52,545 bases of DNA from JBLMZW01 sp050259035 (GCA_050259035.1 JBLMZW010000146.1:1-52545), one strand, 5' to 3'; counted from the stretch's first letter, positions 17,864 to 27,229 are shown. Translations and numbers: made by a program. The notes: generated from the sequence alone by a model not told the origin.

Positions 17864-18060
17864 AGGACTGACCGCACATAGTTGTTCAATAAACCATTAC
17901 CCCCTCTTTTATCAAGCCTTTTCCTTTTTAATACACCTTTAACTCAAATCATTTCTGATCTTAGTTCCAGGGTCTGGATTAAAACCCCATGACGTAAAAG
18001 TTACTAATTTGAATTGCAATCGTTCCCCCTGCATAAAGTGTATATGACAGGAGGAAGATT

Positions 18061-18345
18061 ATGGCTGACAAAAAAGATAATAAAAAAATGGACTGGCTCC
18101 TGGCGAATGTTCTTGAGCTTCCAAGGGATCTGGTTATGGATTCATCACGGTTAACTATGATAGGACAAAATGAAATGTTTTTAGAAAACCATAAGGGCAT
18201 AATTGAGTACCGTTCGGAATTGATCAAAATCAATCTGGCCCGTGGGTTTATCGAAATTGAGGGAGAAGGAATGGAAATCGTTAGTATTACCGGAACCGAA
18301 CTTACCCTGGTAGGCCGAATATTTGGATTAAGATTTATCCAATAG
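18061..18345 (+). CDS. yqfC: Sporulation protein YqfC
   Basis: 94-residue protein of the YabP/YqfC family: short, beta-rich, with the LPRDLVMD(S) and ENHKGIIEYRSELIKI segments and the end RGFIEIEGEGMEIVS. In Bacillus it is a mother-cell gene under sigma-E and lies next to yqfD, as here. ATG 18061 is preceded by ACAGGAGGAAG. A possible promoter upstream is TTGAAT (18009) with 17 bases to CATAAA (18032); it fits neither the sigma-A nor the sigma-E consensus well. The 197-base gap before it holds no gene. Confidence 0.88.
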   Translation: MADKKDNKKMDWLLANVLELPRDLVMDSSRLTMIGQNEMFLENHKGIIEYRSELIKINLARGFIEIEGEGMEIVSITGTELTLVGRIFGLRFIQ

Positions 18346-18445
18346 GACAACCGGAGAATTTCGTGTCATTAATACATTGCGGTAAAGCAGTTTCTAAAAC
18401 TGAGTAAATCATAGTCTTTGTTGTTCGTTAAAAAGGGGGATTTAA

Positions 18446-19651
18446 GTGGGCGTGAATCGCTGGTTGGATTATATGGGAGGATTAATAACGGTTCGGATCA
18501 AAGGTACATTCCCGGAAAGAGTTATAAATCAAGCATTAAGCAGGGGCCTTATCTTTACTGGGTTAAAACGGGATGAAACCGGTATAGTTCTACAGGTCAG
18601 GCAAAGCGGAATTAAAGCTTTAAAGAATATCGCTGACCAATCTGAACATGAAATCGATGTTGTTAAGCGAGAAGGCCTGTCTTTCCTCGGCCGGAAAATG
18701 TCTAGACGATGGATGCTGATTGCTGGTGGTTTAGTATTTATCCTGGCTTTATATACATTTTCATCATTCCTGTGGGATGTTCAGGTGGTTGGCAATCGTA
18801 AGGTAAACAGCCAGGTGATTTTGAAAAGTGCAGCTCACTATGGCTTGTCACGTTGGGCTTTTAAAGGAGCTTTGGATAAGAACCGGGTAGAGGAAGGCAT
18901 AATTTGTGATATTTCTGACCTCTCATATGTTGAACTTGATATTAAAGGGGTAAAGGCTACCGTGAAGGTAATTGAAAAAGTTTTACCGCCTGATGAACTG
19001 ATCGGCCCGTGCAACCTGGTAGCAACTCGGGGCGGGGTTATCGAAGAAATCCTGGTTTTACAGGGAAGTCCGATGACCTCCACTGGTTCAACGGTTGGCA
19101 AAGGAGATATTCTAATATCAGGGGTTATTGAACCACCGGAACCGGCTTTTGAAAGGATAGAGCCTGCCGTTCCACAGATCGTTCGTGCCCGGGGCATTGT
19201 CAGGGCCCGGGTGACTTATGAAGGATATGGAGAACACCCGCTGGAGGAACATTATAGTACCCCTACCGGCAGAAAAGCAAATAGTATTGTGTTACAAACC
19301 CCCGAGAAGAAATTGGTACTAAGATCGGAAAGATTAAAATTCAAAAGATACCGTGCAGCCAAAAGGGAATATAAGTTAAACACGCCATGGGGCAGGCTGT
19401 CTTTAATAAGACGCAACACTATTGAAGTAAAGGAAAAAAACCAGTATTATGATCCGGAAAAAGCTTTAGATATGGCTAGAGAAAATGCAGTTAGGAATTT
19501 ACAAAAGCAAATGAAAGGTGCTGAGAAGATTATTTCTACCAGAACTCGTATTGTATCTTCACCCAGCGATACTGTGATACGGGTGGTGGCAATGGCTGAA
19601 GTATTAGAGGATATTACTCGCCCCCTGCCGATTAACCTGGAAGAGAAATAA
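18446..19651 (+). CDS. yqfD: Sporulation protein YqfD
   Basis: 401-residue membrane-anchored protein of the YqfD family. The N-terminal cytosolic part resembles a FtsQ/POTRA-like region (residues 1-85). One membrane segment is seen at about 89-111 (WMLIAGGLVFILALYTFSSF), followed by a large extracytosolic domain (VQVVGNRKVNSQVILKSA, then GCNLVATRGG-type motif). In Bacillus the protein is needed for sporulation at the engulfment stage; the mechanism is not established. GTG 18446 follows AAAGGGGGA by five bases. It usually precedes phoH directly, but here a crotonase and a convergent regulator gene intervene. Confidence 0.9.
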   Translation: MGVNRWLDYMGGLITVRIKGTFPERVINQALSRGLIFTGLKRDETGIVLQVRQSGIKALKNIADQSEHEIDVVKREGLSFLGRKMSRRWMLIAGGLVFILALYTFSSFLWDVQVVGNRKVNSQVILKSAAHYGLSRWAFKGALDKNRVEEGIICDISDLSYVELDIKGVKATVKVIEKVLPPDELIGPCNLVATRGGVIEEILVLQGSPMTSTGSTVGKGDILISGVIEPPEPAFERIEPAVPQIVRARGIVRARVTYEGYGEHPLEEHYSTPTGRKANSIVLQTPEKKLVLRSERLKFKRYRAAKREYKLNTPWGRLSLIRRNTIEVKEKNQYYDPEKALDMARENAVRNLQKQMKGAEKIISTRTRIVSSPSDTVIRVVAMAEVLEDITRPLPINLEEK

Positions 19652-19862
19652 AGAAAGTAAAGCCCAATATGGAGAACGAATCCAGATAAATGCCTTATAA
19701 CATCCTTTTTCTCCAGAATGCACTTTTAATTACATTCCTTCCTTTTGATGTAATCCTTGTTTGCCGGGTGTTATTTGTCCTTTAATAACGTACTATTTAC
19801 TGATATAATAATCCATAACTTAAATTATACTAGAGAAGTATTTAAGGGAAGGTGGATGGACT
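19652..19862. other. Intergenic region upstream of the crotonase gene
   Basis: 211 bases without a gene. TATAAT at 19804-19809 could be a -10 box; the -35 at 17-base spacing is TTTAAT, a poor match, so the promoter is only suggested. No clear terminator for yqfD is seen. Confidence 0.35.
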
Positions 19863-20678
19863 ATGGAAGGGAAACAGTTTGAGACTATCAATTTCACTAT
19901 TCAGGACAATGGTGTTGCTATCATTGAGTACAACCGCCCCAAACAAATGAATGCGGTAAATGAACAAATGACCGTGGAGTTTCCAGCAGCCTGTAAGATT
20001 GCTGCTGAAGATGACAACGTAAAAGTCATAATAGTGACAGGAGCTGGCAAAGGCTTCTCCTCTGGCGGTGACATCTCTTCACTTGCGGGTATGAAGAATC
20101 CGATTCATGCCAAATCAACATATGATTTATCTAGTGACATTGTAGAAGCGGTTTACCAGTTGGAAAAACCGGTCATTGCTGCCGTAAACGGACCTGTTGC
20201 TGGTGCCTCACTGGCCACTATGATGGCCTGCGATTTGATCATTGCGGCCGATACAGCTCGATTCGGCTTTACCTTCATGCAGGTAGCATTTCTGCCGGAT
20301 AGCGGTACATCATATTTTCTAGCGCAGAAAGTGGGCTACCACAAGGCTCTGGAGATTCTTTGGTTCGGTAAAATCCTTAGCGCCCAGGAAGGTTTGGAAC
20401 TTGGACTGGTGAATAAACTGGTATCCGCCGAAGAATGCTTGCCTGAAGCCGTGAAGTGGGCTGAAAGACTTGCCCAACAACCAATAATGGCGGTGGAATG
20501 GGACAAAAAGCTAATGCGGGCTGCACTTAAAAATGATTTCTACCAGCAGGTTGACATGGAGAGCATGTACCAGATTCTTACCTGGTCTTCTCCTGACTTC
20601 ATGGAAGGTGTTATGTCGTTTGTGGAAAAACGCAAGCCGGTTTTCAACCAGAAGAGCAAAAAAGATATGACAAAGTGA
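19863..20678 (+). CDS. Crotonase-family protein (enoyl-CoA hydratase/isomerase)
   Basis: 271-residue crotonase. The CoA-binding and oxyanion-hole elements are present (RPKQMNAVN, GKGFSSGGDISSL, NGPVAGASLATMMACDLIIA). The two catalytic glutamates of classical enoyl-CoA hydratase (Glu144 and Glu164 of the rat enzyme) align with Ala and Phe here. The segment LPDSG instead carries Asp146, the arrangement seen in PaaG-type isomerases and relatives. An isomerase or another crotonase reaction is therefore more likely than simple hydration; the substrate is unknown. ATG 19863 follows GGAAGGTGGA. It is a single-gene unit with its own terminator, an island among housekeeping genes, and could serve fatty or aromatic acid degradation. 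Confidence 0.85.
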   Translation: MEGKQFETINFTIQDNGVAIIEYNRPKQMNAVNEQMTVEFPAACKIAAEDDNVKVIIVTGAGKGFSSGGDISSLAGMKNPIHAKSTYDLSSDIVEAVYQLEKPVIAAVNGPVAGASLATMMACDLIIAADTARFGFTFMQVAFLPDSGTSYFLAQKVGYHKALEILWFGKILSAQEGLELGLVNKLVSAEECLPEAVKWAERLAQQPIMAVEWDKKLMRAALKNDFYQQVDMESMYQILTWSSPDFMEGVMSFVEKRKPVFNQKSKKDMTK

Positions 20679-20711
20679 AATGCGGGTGACTAAATAAAGA
20701 TTGTAAAGAAG

Positions 20712-20752
20712 AACTGCCTAAAACGATGAAGTTCGGGCGGTTTTTCTTTTTA
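20712..20752 (+). terminator. Terminator after the crotonase gene
   Basis: AACTGCCT pairs with GGGCGGTT (two G-U pairs) around a 15-base loop and is followed by TTTCTTTTT. It lies between two convergent genes. On the minus strand the stem is followed by only a weak pyrimidine tract, so bidirectional use is possible but less certain. Confidence 0.7.
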
Positions 20753-20762
20753 GAGGAAAAAA

Positions 20763-23057
20763 TTAGCTTTGATAAGATTTATCATCCACAATAGAGTTTA
20801 TAAAGCATTCTACTAATAACGGATCAAACTGTGAACCAGAGCAGCGTTTTAATTCCTGAATTGCTTCATTAATAGTAAGGGCATGGCGGTAGGGTCGGTC
20901 TGAGGTCATGGCATCAAAGGCATCAGCTATTGCCAGTAAACGGCATTCCATAGGGATATCTTCTTCTTTTAAACCCAGGGGATAGCCATTACCGTTCCAC
21001 CATTCGTGATGCTTCAGTATCCATTCCGCTATGGGTGCCAAATCTGGAGCGGTAAGTGCAATGCGGTAACCAATTTCACAGTGTTTCTGCATCTCGACAT
21101 GCTCATCACTGGTTAAGGAAGCGGCTTTAAAAAGAATACGATCTGGAATCCCAACTTTGCCTATATCGTGAAATTGGGCCAGCAAGCGTAGATTGTTTAA
21201 ATCCTGATCTGCTAGACCAATTGTACAACCAAGGGTGTAAACCAGGTATTGCAGCCTTTCGGCATGCCCCTCCGTTATAAAATCCCTGGCTTCTAAAGCC
21301 TTTAGGAGAATTTTAACCAGAGCACTCCGGGTACTGTTTCGATTGTTTAACTTCTGGCGATGCATGTCATTATCAGCTTCTTTATATATTTTGGATAGAG
21401 TTGTAGTAGATTCCTGTCTGACGGCAAAGCCTATGGCTATGTTTAAAGGAATAGGTGCGTCTATATTACTATTTGCAACGGCATTACGTATGCGTTGACA
21501 TGCTTCTTCAACCAGCACTCGCGGTGTATTAGGCAGCAGAACTCCGAATTCATCGCCTCCAACCCGGGCCACAACATCGCTCTCGCGAAAACAGCTCTTA
21601 ATTATCAATGCCAGGTTCTTCAACAAGTCGTCCCCTACTTCATGTCCAAGCGTATCATTTACAAATTTAAGACCATTAAGGTCGCACATTATCAAGCCGA
21701 CCGGATTAAACCTGCCACTTTCCAAACGACGCATTTCTTCCTCAAAATATGCCCGGTTGTAGATGCCGGTCATTACGTCATGCAGGCTTAAATAATGGAG
21801 CCGGTCTTCCATTTGTTTAGTCATTTTTAACTCAGTAATATCCTGGGCTATCGAGGATAAATATGCTACCGAACCATCGGGCTTGCAATGGCTAATCAAG
21901 GCCTGCAGCAGAGGAATCTCACGGCCGGTAACATCTAGAATTGCGGTTTCTCCTTTCCAGGAACCCTCTTTGATAGCTGTAGGATAGGCTTTATTGACAA
22001 TAATATCAAAAGCCCACTCGGGGTATAGATTTCCTATATTGACCTTGGACAGGTCCTGGGATTCCCCGATGCCAAACGTTGCCCGCGCCGCATCATTAAG
22101 ATACTTAAGTTTACCATCTAATCCGAATGTGCCAACCAGGTTAGGAGTAGCTTCAATTATCGCCGTTAGACGATTTTGAGTCTCTTCTGCAAGTTTGCGT
22201 TCCGTCATGTCCCTGAAAGTTTCAATGGCACCTATTATCTGCCCTTGAGAGTCGCGCAGATAGGTAGCTTTTCCCCAGACATAAGCCAGACCTGTAGGGT
22301 TATATACTGCTTTAACCCAACCTTCGCCAGTAATGGACCCGGCATATCTGACCAGCTTTTCATAGTGGTGATTAGTGGTGTTCGGGGATAGCACCAAGTC
22401 GGTTAATACGGGTACTCGGCGGCCGTAAATAGCCATGGAATGCTCAAAATTATTTTTTCCTAGAATGTCCTTTGCTATTACTCCGGTCATATTTTCGAGG
22501 GCCTGATTCCAAATGATGACTTCTCCGCGATTATTAATTGCAAAAGTAGGGTCTGGCAATAAATTTATTATATCGTGAAGAAAAGTCTCTGATTCCGTTA
22601 GCTCCTGTTGAGCTTTTTTCTCCTGAAGAAGTCGGTGAACACGATGAAGCAACAGAGTCCAGTTCACAGGTTTGTTGATAAAATCATTGACTCCTGCCTC
22701 AAAACCCAAACTAACCGATCGGTCATCAGCCAATGTGGTAAGCATCAAAATAGGAACAAATAGCCCACCAGGAGACTCTCGAATCTGACGACAGGCGGCA
22801 AAACCATCCATTACTGGCATGACTGCATCAAGCAATACCATATCGGGATTGAATTTCGTATATTTAGAGAGTCCTTCGAGACCGTTACTTGCTTCGATTA
22901 CCCGATACGATTCTGACTCTAATCGTTCTCTAACCAGAGTTCTGGTTAATCTATCATCATCTACTACTAGAATCAAGGGTTTTACTTCACCAGGATCAGG
23001 TTTGTACAATTTTATCCTCCGCAAGTAAGCATTAGAAACAAGTTCTATCTCTGCCAT
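20763..23057 (-). CDS. Response regulator with PAS-PAS-GGDEF-HD-GYP domains (c-di-GMP turnover)
   Basis: 764-residue cytoplasmic signalling protein. The receiver domain (about 28-143) has acidic residues 32-34, phospho-acceptor Asp77 and Lys129. Two PAS domains (about 155-290 and 295-412) follow. The GGDEF diguanylate cyclase (about 420-575) has an intact GGDEF at 500-504 and an RESD inhibitory site five residues before it. The HD-GYP phosphodiesterase (about 580-760) has HDIGKVGIPD and HHEWWNGNGYP. Both the making and breaking activities for c-di-GMP look intact, which is less common than a degenerate pair. ATG 23057 is preceded by AAGGAAG. It is transcribed alone, away from phoH, with no adjacent histidine kinase. 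It may control motility or surface attachment; the chemoreceptor and flagellin in this window fit but prove nothing. Confidence 0.94.
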   Translation of the reverse strand: MAEIELVSNAYLRRIKLYKPDPGEVKPLILVVDDDRLTRTLVRERLESESYRVIEASNGLEGLSKYTKFNPDMVLLDAVMPVMDGFAACRQIRESPGGLFVPILMLTTLADDRSVSLGFEAGVNDFINKPVNWTLLLHRVHRLLQEKKAQQELTESETFLHDIINLLPDPTFAINNRGEVIIWNQALENMTGVIAKDILGKNNFEHSMAIYGRRVPVLTDLVLSPNTTNHHYEKLVRYAGSITGEGWVKAVYNPTGLAYVWGKATYLRDSQGQIIGAIETFRDMTERKLAEETQNRLTAIIEATPNLVGTFGLDGKLKYLNDAARATFGIGESQDLSKVNIGNLYPEWAFDIIVNKAYPTAIKEGSWKGETAILDVTGREIPLLQALISHCKPDGSVAYLSSIAQDITELKMTKQMEDRLHYLSLHDVMTGIYNRAYFEEEMRRLESGRFNPVGLIMCDLNGLKFVNDTLGHEVGDDLLKNLALIIKSCFRESDVVARVGGDEFGVLLPNTPRVLVEEACQRIRNAVANSNIDAPIPLNIAIGFAVRQESTTTLSKIYKEADNDMHRQKLNNRNSTRSALVKILLKALEARDFITEGHAERLQYLVYTLGCTIGLADQDLNNLRLLAQFHDIGKVGIPDRILFKAASLTSDEHVEMQKHCEIGYRIALTAPDLAPIAEWILKHHEWWNGNGYPLGLKEEDIPMECRLLAIADAFDAMTSDRPYRHALTINEAIQELKRCSGSQFDPLLVECFINSIVDDKSYQS

Positions 23058-23245
23058 TAATCTTCCTTCTTTTATGTGGAGAATTTCTACAGTATTTGAC
23101 AGAAATAATCGATTACATTTACGAAAACTAAGATTAAGTTATAGGTGTTAATGGGGGTAGGTTTGCGCTTGGATAGGTAGTATGTGGTATATTGATGTTG
23201 TACGTTTTTTACGATTGGTCAGAAAGGGTTCAGGAGGTTCAGTGT

Positions 23246-24220
23246 TTGCCGAACAAAGAAGCTAAGGTATCAATAAAGGATAATCAGGATGCCGCTGTGT
23301 TTTTTGGCCCTGGTGATGAGAATTTTAAATATTTGGCCAAAATATGCAAGGTTGAGTTATCGGCCAGAGGCGGCGAAATAAGCATCAAAGGGGAAGAAAG
23401 TGCTGTAGAAGAAACGGTAGCAGTAATAACCAGTCTTCTCGATGTAATTAAGAATGAGAGCCACTTAACTCCAACCGAGATAGCCTATGCCTTCTCTGTG
23501 ATCCAAAAGGGACAGAATATTAAAGACGTCGTATCTGGAACAATTCTTAGTTCTGCTCGCGGCAAGGCGGTCAGAGCAAAAACATTAGGGCAAAAACGTT
23601 ACGTTCAGGCTATACTGGAAAACGATGTGGTTGTGGGTATAGGTCCGGCCGGAACGGGAAAGACATACCTGGCTGTGGTAATGGCTGTTCGTGCTCTGCG
23701 CAATAAAGAGGTACAGCGCATAGTGTTGGTCCGGCCAGCGGTGGAAGCCGGTGAAAAACTTGGTTTTTTACCCGGAGATTTAATAGAAAAGGTTAACCCC
23801 TACTTAAGACCGCTTTATGATGGGCTTTTTGATGTGCTGGGTATAGAGGTGGCGCAAAGATACATGGAAAAGAATATAATCGAGGTAGCGCCACTGGCGT
23901 ATATGCGTGGGCGAACTCTAAATGATGCTTTTATAATATTAGATGAGGCCCAAAATACCACTCCCCAGCAAATGAAAATGTTTCTGACCCGGCTTGGATT
24001 TGGTTCCAAGGCGGTTATTACCGGAGATATTACTCAGGTTGACCTCCCCCGGGACAACTATTCAGGGCTGGTAGAGGTCCAGAAGATACTTAAGCATGTT
24101 GAAGGTATTTCCTTTCAATACTTGACTCGTGAAGATGTTGTCAGACATCCTCTGGTACAGAAGATAATAGATGCTTACTCCGATTATGAATCGGATAAAT
24201 CACACCCGGATATCAAGTGA
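23246..24220 (+). CDS. phoH: PhoH family ATPase
   Basis: 324-residue PhoH protein with an N-terminal KH-like region and a P-loop ATPase domain: Walker A GPAGTGKT, Walker B FIILDEAQNTTPQQMKMFLTR in outline, and ITGDITQVDLP. It is thought to act in RNA metabolism, often next to ybeY. I chose TTG 23246, with AGGAGG 8 bases upstream, giving the family-like start MPNKEAKVS. In-frame TTG 23192 and ATG 23195 have no ribosome binding site. First gene of an operon running at least to recO. The 188-base divergent gap upstream holds TTGACA at 23096 but no matching -10 box. Confidence 0.93.
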   Translation: MPNKEAKVSIKDNQDAAVFFGPGDENFKYLAKICKVELSARGGEISIKGEESAVEETVAVITSLLDVIKNESHLTPTEIAYAFSVIQKGQNIKDVVSGTILSSARGKAVRAKTLGQKRYVQAILENDVVVGIGPAGTGKTYLAVVMAVRALRNKEVQRIVLVRPAVEAGEKLGFLPGDLIEKVNPYLRPLYDGLFDVLGIEVAQRYMEKNIIEVAPLAYMRGRTLNDAFIILDEAQNTTPQQMKMFLTRLGFGSKAVITGDITQVDLPRDNYSGLVEVQKILKHVEGISFQYLTREDVVRHPLVQKIIDAYSDYESDKSHPDIK

Positions 24221-24229
24221 GGAAGAAGT

Positions 24230-26425
24230 ATGCTTGGGCTTAATATGGTACATGACCATTTGAAAAGAATCCTAAAAAACGCGGTAGCCCGCGAGGTATT
24301 AACCTACCTCATATTCTATGCTATATTGACCTTTATTCTCTTTAGCAGTCTGGTAGGTTCAGAACTCTCGCTGGAGCCTGGCCAAATCAGTCCGCGGGAT
24401 ATAAAGGCTCCGCGAACTGCCACCATAGTAGACGAGAAACAGACCGCCCAGTTGCAGGAACAGGCCAGGAATCGGGTGCGTAAGGTTTATAGACAGGATC
24501 AGGAGGCCCTGGCCGAAGCAGACAAACAGGTAAACCGATTTTTTGCTGATATTTCCGTCGTTAAGAATGACGAGAATTTAACGGTCGAACAAAAGACTTC
24601 AAAAATAGAGAGCCAAATACTTGATAAGTTAAAAGGAAATAAGATTTCTGTTTATAATTCTCATCAGGTAGCTGTTTACCTCATGGAAACCGAAAGCGGC
24701 GACCTGGGCAGTATGCAGAATGCTGCCTTAACGATAGTTAACAGCATAATGAGTCAACCTGTGACCGAAGATACGTTAGCTAACAAATGGCAGGACGTTA
24801 GAACTCAGTCTGCGGATCTGCCTTTTGTTTCAAACGCACGTCGTATTGTCGACTTGGCGTGTATTCAAGCCCTGAGACCCAACTTGATTTTTGACGCCCG
24901 GGCTACCAGACAAGCCCAGGATGAAGCAGTTAGTGTGGTATTGCCGGTTGAGAAAACAATTATACAGGGGCAGGTTATTGTTCGGGAGGGTGATCTGGTT
25001 ACCGAGGAACACATAGATATTCTAAGACAGCTTAGGGTTCAACGTACCAAGAGTCCAGCAATCACTCTTGGGGGGACAGCTTTATTTGTATTAATAATTA
25101 TGGGACTTTCATTGATATATATTAAACTGTTTCATAAAGAGCTATTGCGCCAAGGCCGGTTGATGGTGCTTCTTGGGTTGATCTTTTTATTCGTAATTGC
25201 TATGGCCAAAGGAATAATGTCGGTAATTAACATTGGGGACAGGCCAGAAGTAAATGGTTTGGTTGGGTATCTAATTCCGGTTGCGGCGGGTTCTATGTTG
25301 GTATCTATTCTTCTTAACCAAAACCTGGCCTATTTCTTTACTTTCGTAACTTCAATTTTTGTAGGTTTTATTAATCCGGGTAACCAGATCGCCAGCGTTG
25401 TTACTGCCTTTACCGGCGGAGCGGTTGGGGCCTTTAGAGTGGCCAAACTGGGGCAGACCGGAGACCTGGCCAAGTCAGGCCTATATATTGCCCTGATTAA
25501 TATACTTACTATTCTTACTATGTCCCTGATTTTTAGCAGTATTAGTTTACAACTTGCTGGTTTTGGTGCACTTTTCGGAATACTAAATGGCCTTTTTTCG
25601 GCTGTTCTAACCATTGGCTTACTTCCCTATCTTGAGAGCGGTTTTTCAGTAACCAGTTCTATTCGGCTGCTTGAACTTTCCAACCCCAACGAGGAATTGC
25701 TAAGACGGATGCTGGTAGAGGCACCGGGAACCTATCATCACAGTATAATGGTGGGTAATCTGGCTGAAGCTGCGGCAGAGAAGGTAGGTGCGCAGCCATT
25801 AATGGTTAGGGTTGGTGCCTATTATCATGATATCGGTAAACTAAAAAGGCCGTATTTCTTTGTTGAAAACCAGCTGGGAGCCGAGAATCCGCATGAAAAA
25901 ATAGCTCCCAGTTTAAGCGCATTAATTATTACATCTCATATTAAGGACGGAGTGGAATTGGCCCGGGAAGCCAGATTGCCAAGGCCAATAATCGATTTTA
26001 TTGAACAGCATCATGGAACCACTCTGGTTAAGTTTTTCTATAGCCGTGCATTGGAAGAGGACGAAGATGGCAATGTCAATGAGGAATCGTTCAGGTATGA
26101 AGGTCCCAAACCCCAGAGTAAGGAAGTTGCACTGGTAATGCTTGCGGATTCGGTGGAAGCTGCCGTACGCAGTCTGCAGGACCATAGCCCGGGCCGTATG
26201 GAAGGTATGATTCGCCGTATTATTAAGGATCGTCTTTATGATGGTCAGTTAGAAGAATGTAGTCTAACTTTCCGAGATCTTGACATAATAGCCGAAAGTT
26301 TTTTCAAAGTCCTAAATGGTGTTTATCACAGCCGGGTTGAGTATCCGGAAACATTGGCCCGAGAGTTTGAAAAAAGGAGAGAAAACCTTGAAAGTGTCGA
26401 TAGTAAACCAACAAACCAATCATAA
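24230..26425 (+). CDS. pgpH: 7TM-HD membrane phosphodiesterase, PgpH type
   Basis: 731-residue membrane protein. A short N-terminal membrane helix (about 20-45) precedes a long extracytosolic domain (ISPRDIKAPRTATIVDE onward, to about 270), seven membrane helices (about 275-480) and a cytosolic HD domain with GTYHHSIMVGNLAEAAAE, YYHDIGKLKRPYFF and a DSVEAA motif. The PgpH family hydrolyses c-di-AMP, so the gene probably sets c-di-AMP level and, through it, osmotic and wall homeostasis. ATG 24230 lies 9 bases after phoH. Its 3' end overlaps ybeY by 38 bases. Confidence 0.93.
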   Translation: MLGLNMVHDHLKRILKNAVAREVLTYLIFYAILTFILFSSLVGSELSLEPGQISPRDIKAPRTATIVDEKQTAQLQEQARNRVRKVYRQDQEALAEADKQVNRFFADISVVKNDENLTVEQKTSKIESQILDKLKGNKISVYNSHQVAVYLMETESGDLGSMQNAALTIVNSIMSQPVTEDTLANKWQDVRTQSADLPFVSNARRIVDLACIQALRPNLIFDARATRQAQDEAVSVVLPVEKTIIQGQVIVREGDLVTEEHIDILRQLRVQRTKSPAITLGGTALFVLIIMGLSLIYIKLFHKELLRQGRLMVLLGLIFLFVIAMAKGIMSVINIGDRPEVNGLVGYLIPVAAGSMLVSILLNQNLAYFFTFVTSIFVGFINPGNQIASVVTAFTGGAVGAFRVAKLGQTGDLAKSGLYIALINILTILTMSLIFSSISLQLAGFGALFGILNGLFSAVLTIGLLPYLESGFSVTSSIRLLELSNPNEELLRRMLVEAPGTYHHSIMVGNLAEAAAEKVGAQPLMVRVGAYYHDIGKLKRPYFFVENQLGAENPHEKIAPSLSALIITSHIKDGVELAREARLPRPIIDFIEQHHGTTLVKFFYSRALEEDEDGNVNEESFRYEGPKPQSKEVALVMLADSVEAAVRSLQDHSPGRMEGMIRRIIKDRLYDGQLEECSLTFRDLDIIAESFFKVLNGVYHSRVEYPETLAREFEKRRENLESVDSKPTNQS

Positions 26426-26858
26426 ATGGGATAAGAAGTGGGAGTCACTAATGCGCAAGGCAGTTAACCAGGTGGGCAAAATGCGCAAGTTACCAGATGA
26501 ATCTGAAGTTAATGTGGTTGTTGTTGACAGCCAGTATATACAGGAACTGAACTACGTTTACCGGGGAATGGACAGGCCTACTGATGTGCTTTCATTCTCA
26601 ATGACTGAAATCAACGATGAGGAACCCAGTTATGAATCACCGGAGCAGGATCATATGCTGGGTGATATCGTTATCTGTTTGGAATTGGCAATTGAACAGG
26701 CGAATGAGTATAATCACTCTTGTGAACGGGAACTGGCTTATCTAACCGTTCATGGCATGCTTCATTTGCTGGGTTACGATCATGAGGAAGAGGGAGAACA
26801 AACGTTAATGCGCTCGCTGGAGGAAAAAGTGATGGAGGCCTTATCCTTGAAGAGATGA
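26388..26858 (+). CDS. ybeY: Endoribonuclease YbeY (rRNA maturation factor)
   Basis: 156-residue zinc metalloprotein with the signature HGMLHLLGYDHEEEGE, whose three histidines bind zinc, and the RPTDVLSF segment. It acts in 16S rRNA 3'-end processing and ribosome quality control. I chose TTG 26388 because AAAGGAGA ends 7 bases upstream and the protein then begins with the typical MKVSIVNQQ. The frame is open further upstream but lies within pgpH. It overlaps pgpH by 38 bases and dgkA by 4 bases. Confidence 0.94.
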   Translation: MKVSIVNQQTNHKWDKKWESLMRKAVNQVGKMRKLPDESEVNVVVVDSQYIQELNYVYRGMDRPTDVLSFSMTEINDEEPSYESPEQDHMLGDIVICLELAIEQANEYNHSCERELAYLTVHGMLHLLGYDHEEEGEQTLMRSLEEKVMEALSLKR

Positions 26859-27226
26859 AAACTATAAGAAGTTTTACCGATAGTTTTCGTTACGCCCTGG
26901 ATGGAATAGCACATGCTTTAATAACCGAAAGGAACATGAAGTTCCACTTGCTGGCTACAGTTTTGGTAGTAGCATTTGGGCTCTATTTAGATTTAAACCG
27001 GCAAGACTGGTTATTTGTTATCGTAGCCATCGCCTTGGTTTTGATAACTGAGACCATCAATTCTGCCCTGGAAGAGGTTGTCGATCTGATCTCTCCCGGG
27101 TATAATGTGAAAGCCAGGAACGCTAAAAATATGTGTGCTGGAGCAGTATTTCTGGCCGCATTGACTTCGGTTATTATAGGGATTTTGGTATTTGGCAAGT
27201 ACCTTTTTAATATTTGGAGGATCTGA
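26855..27226 (+). CDS. dgkA: Diacylglycerol/undecaprenol kinase
   Basis: 123-residue integral membrane kinase with three predicted membrane helices and the family signature ETINSALEEVVDLISP. The Gram-positive members of this short family phosphorylate undecaprenol, feeding the lipid carrier used by MurJ substrates and other wall polymers. The N-terminal amphipathic helix (FRYALDGIAHALITERNMK) is also typical. It starts in a 4-base overlap with ybeY and is followed by cdd after 3 bases. Confidence 0.94.
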   Translation: MKTIRSFTDSFRYALDGIAHALITERNMKFHLLATVLVVAFGLYLDLNRQDWLFVIVAIALVLITETINSALEEVVDLISPGYNVKARNAKNMCAGAVFLAALTSVIIGILVFGKYLFNIWRI

Positions 27227-27229
27227 ACC

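Noticed and set aside
23096..23124. TTGACA as the -35 box of a phoH promoter
   Set aside because: The box is perfect but nothing resembling a -10 box lies 16-18 bases downstream.
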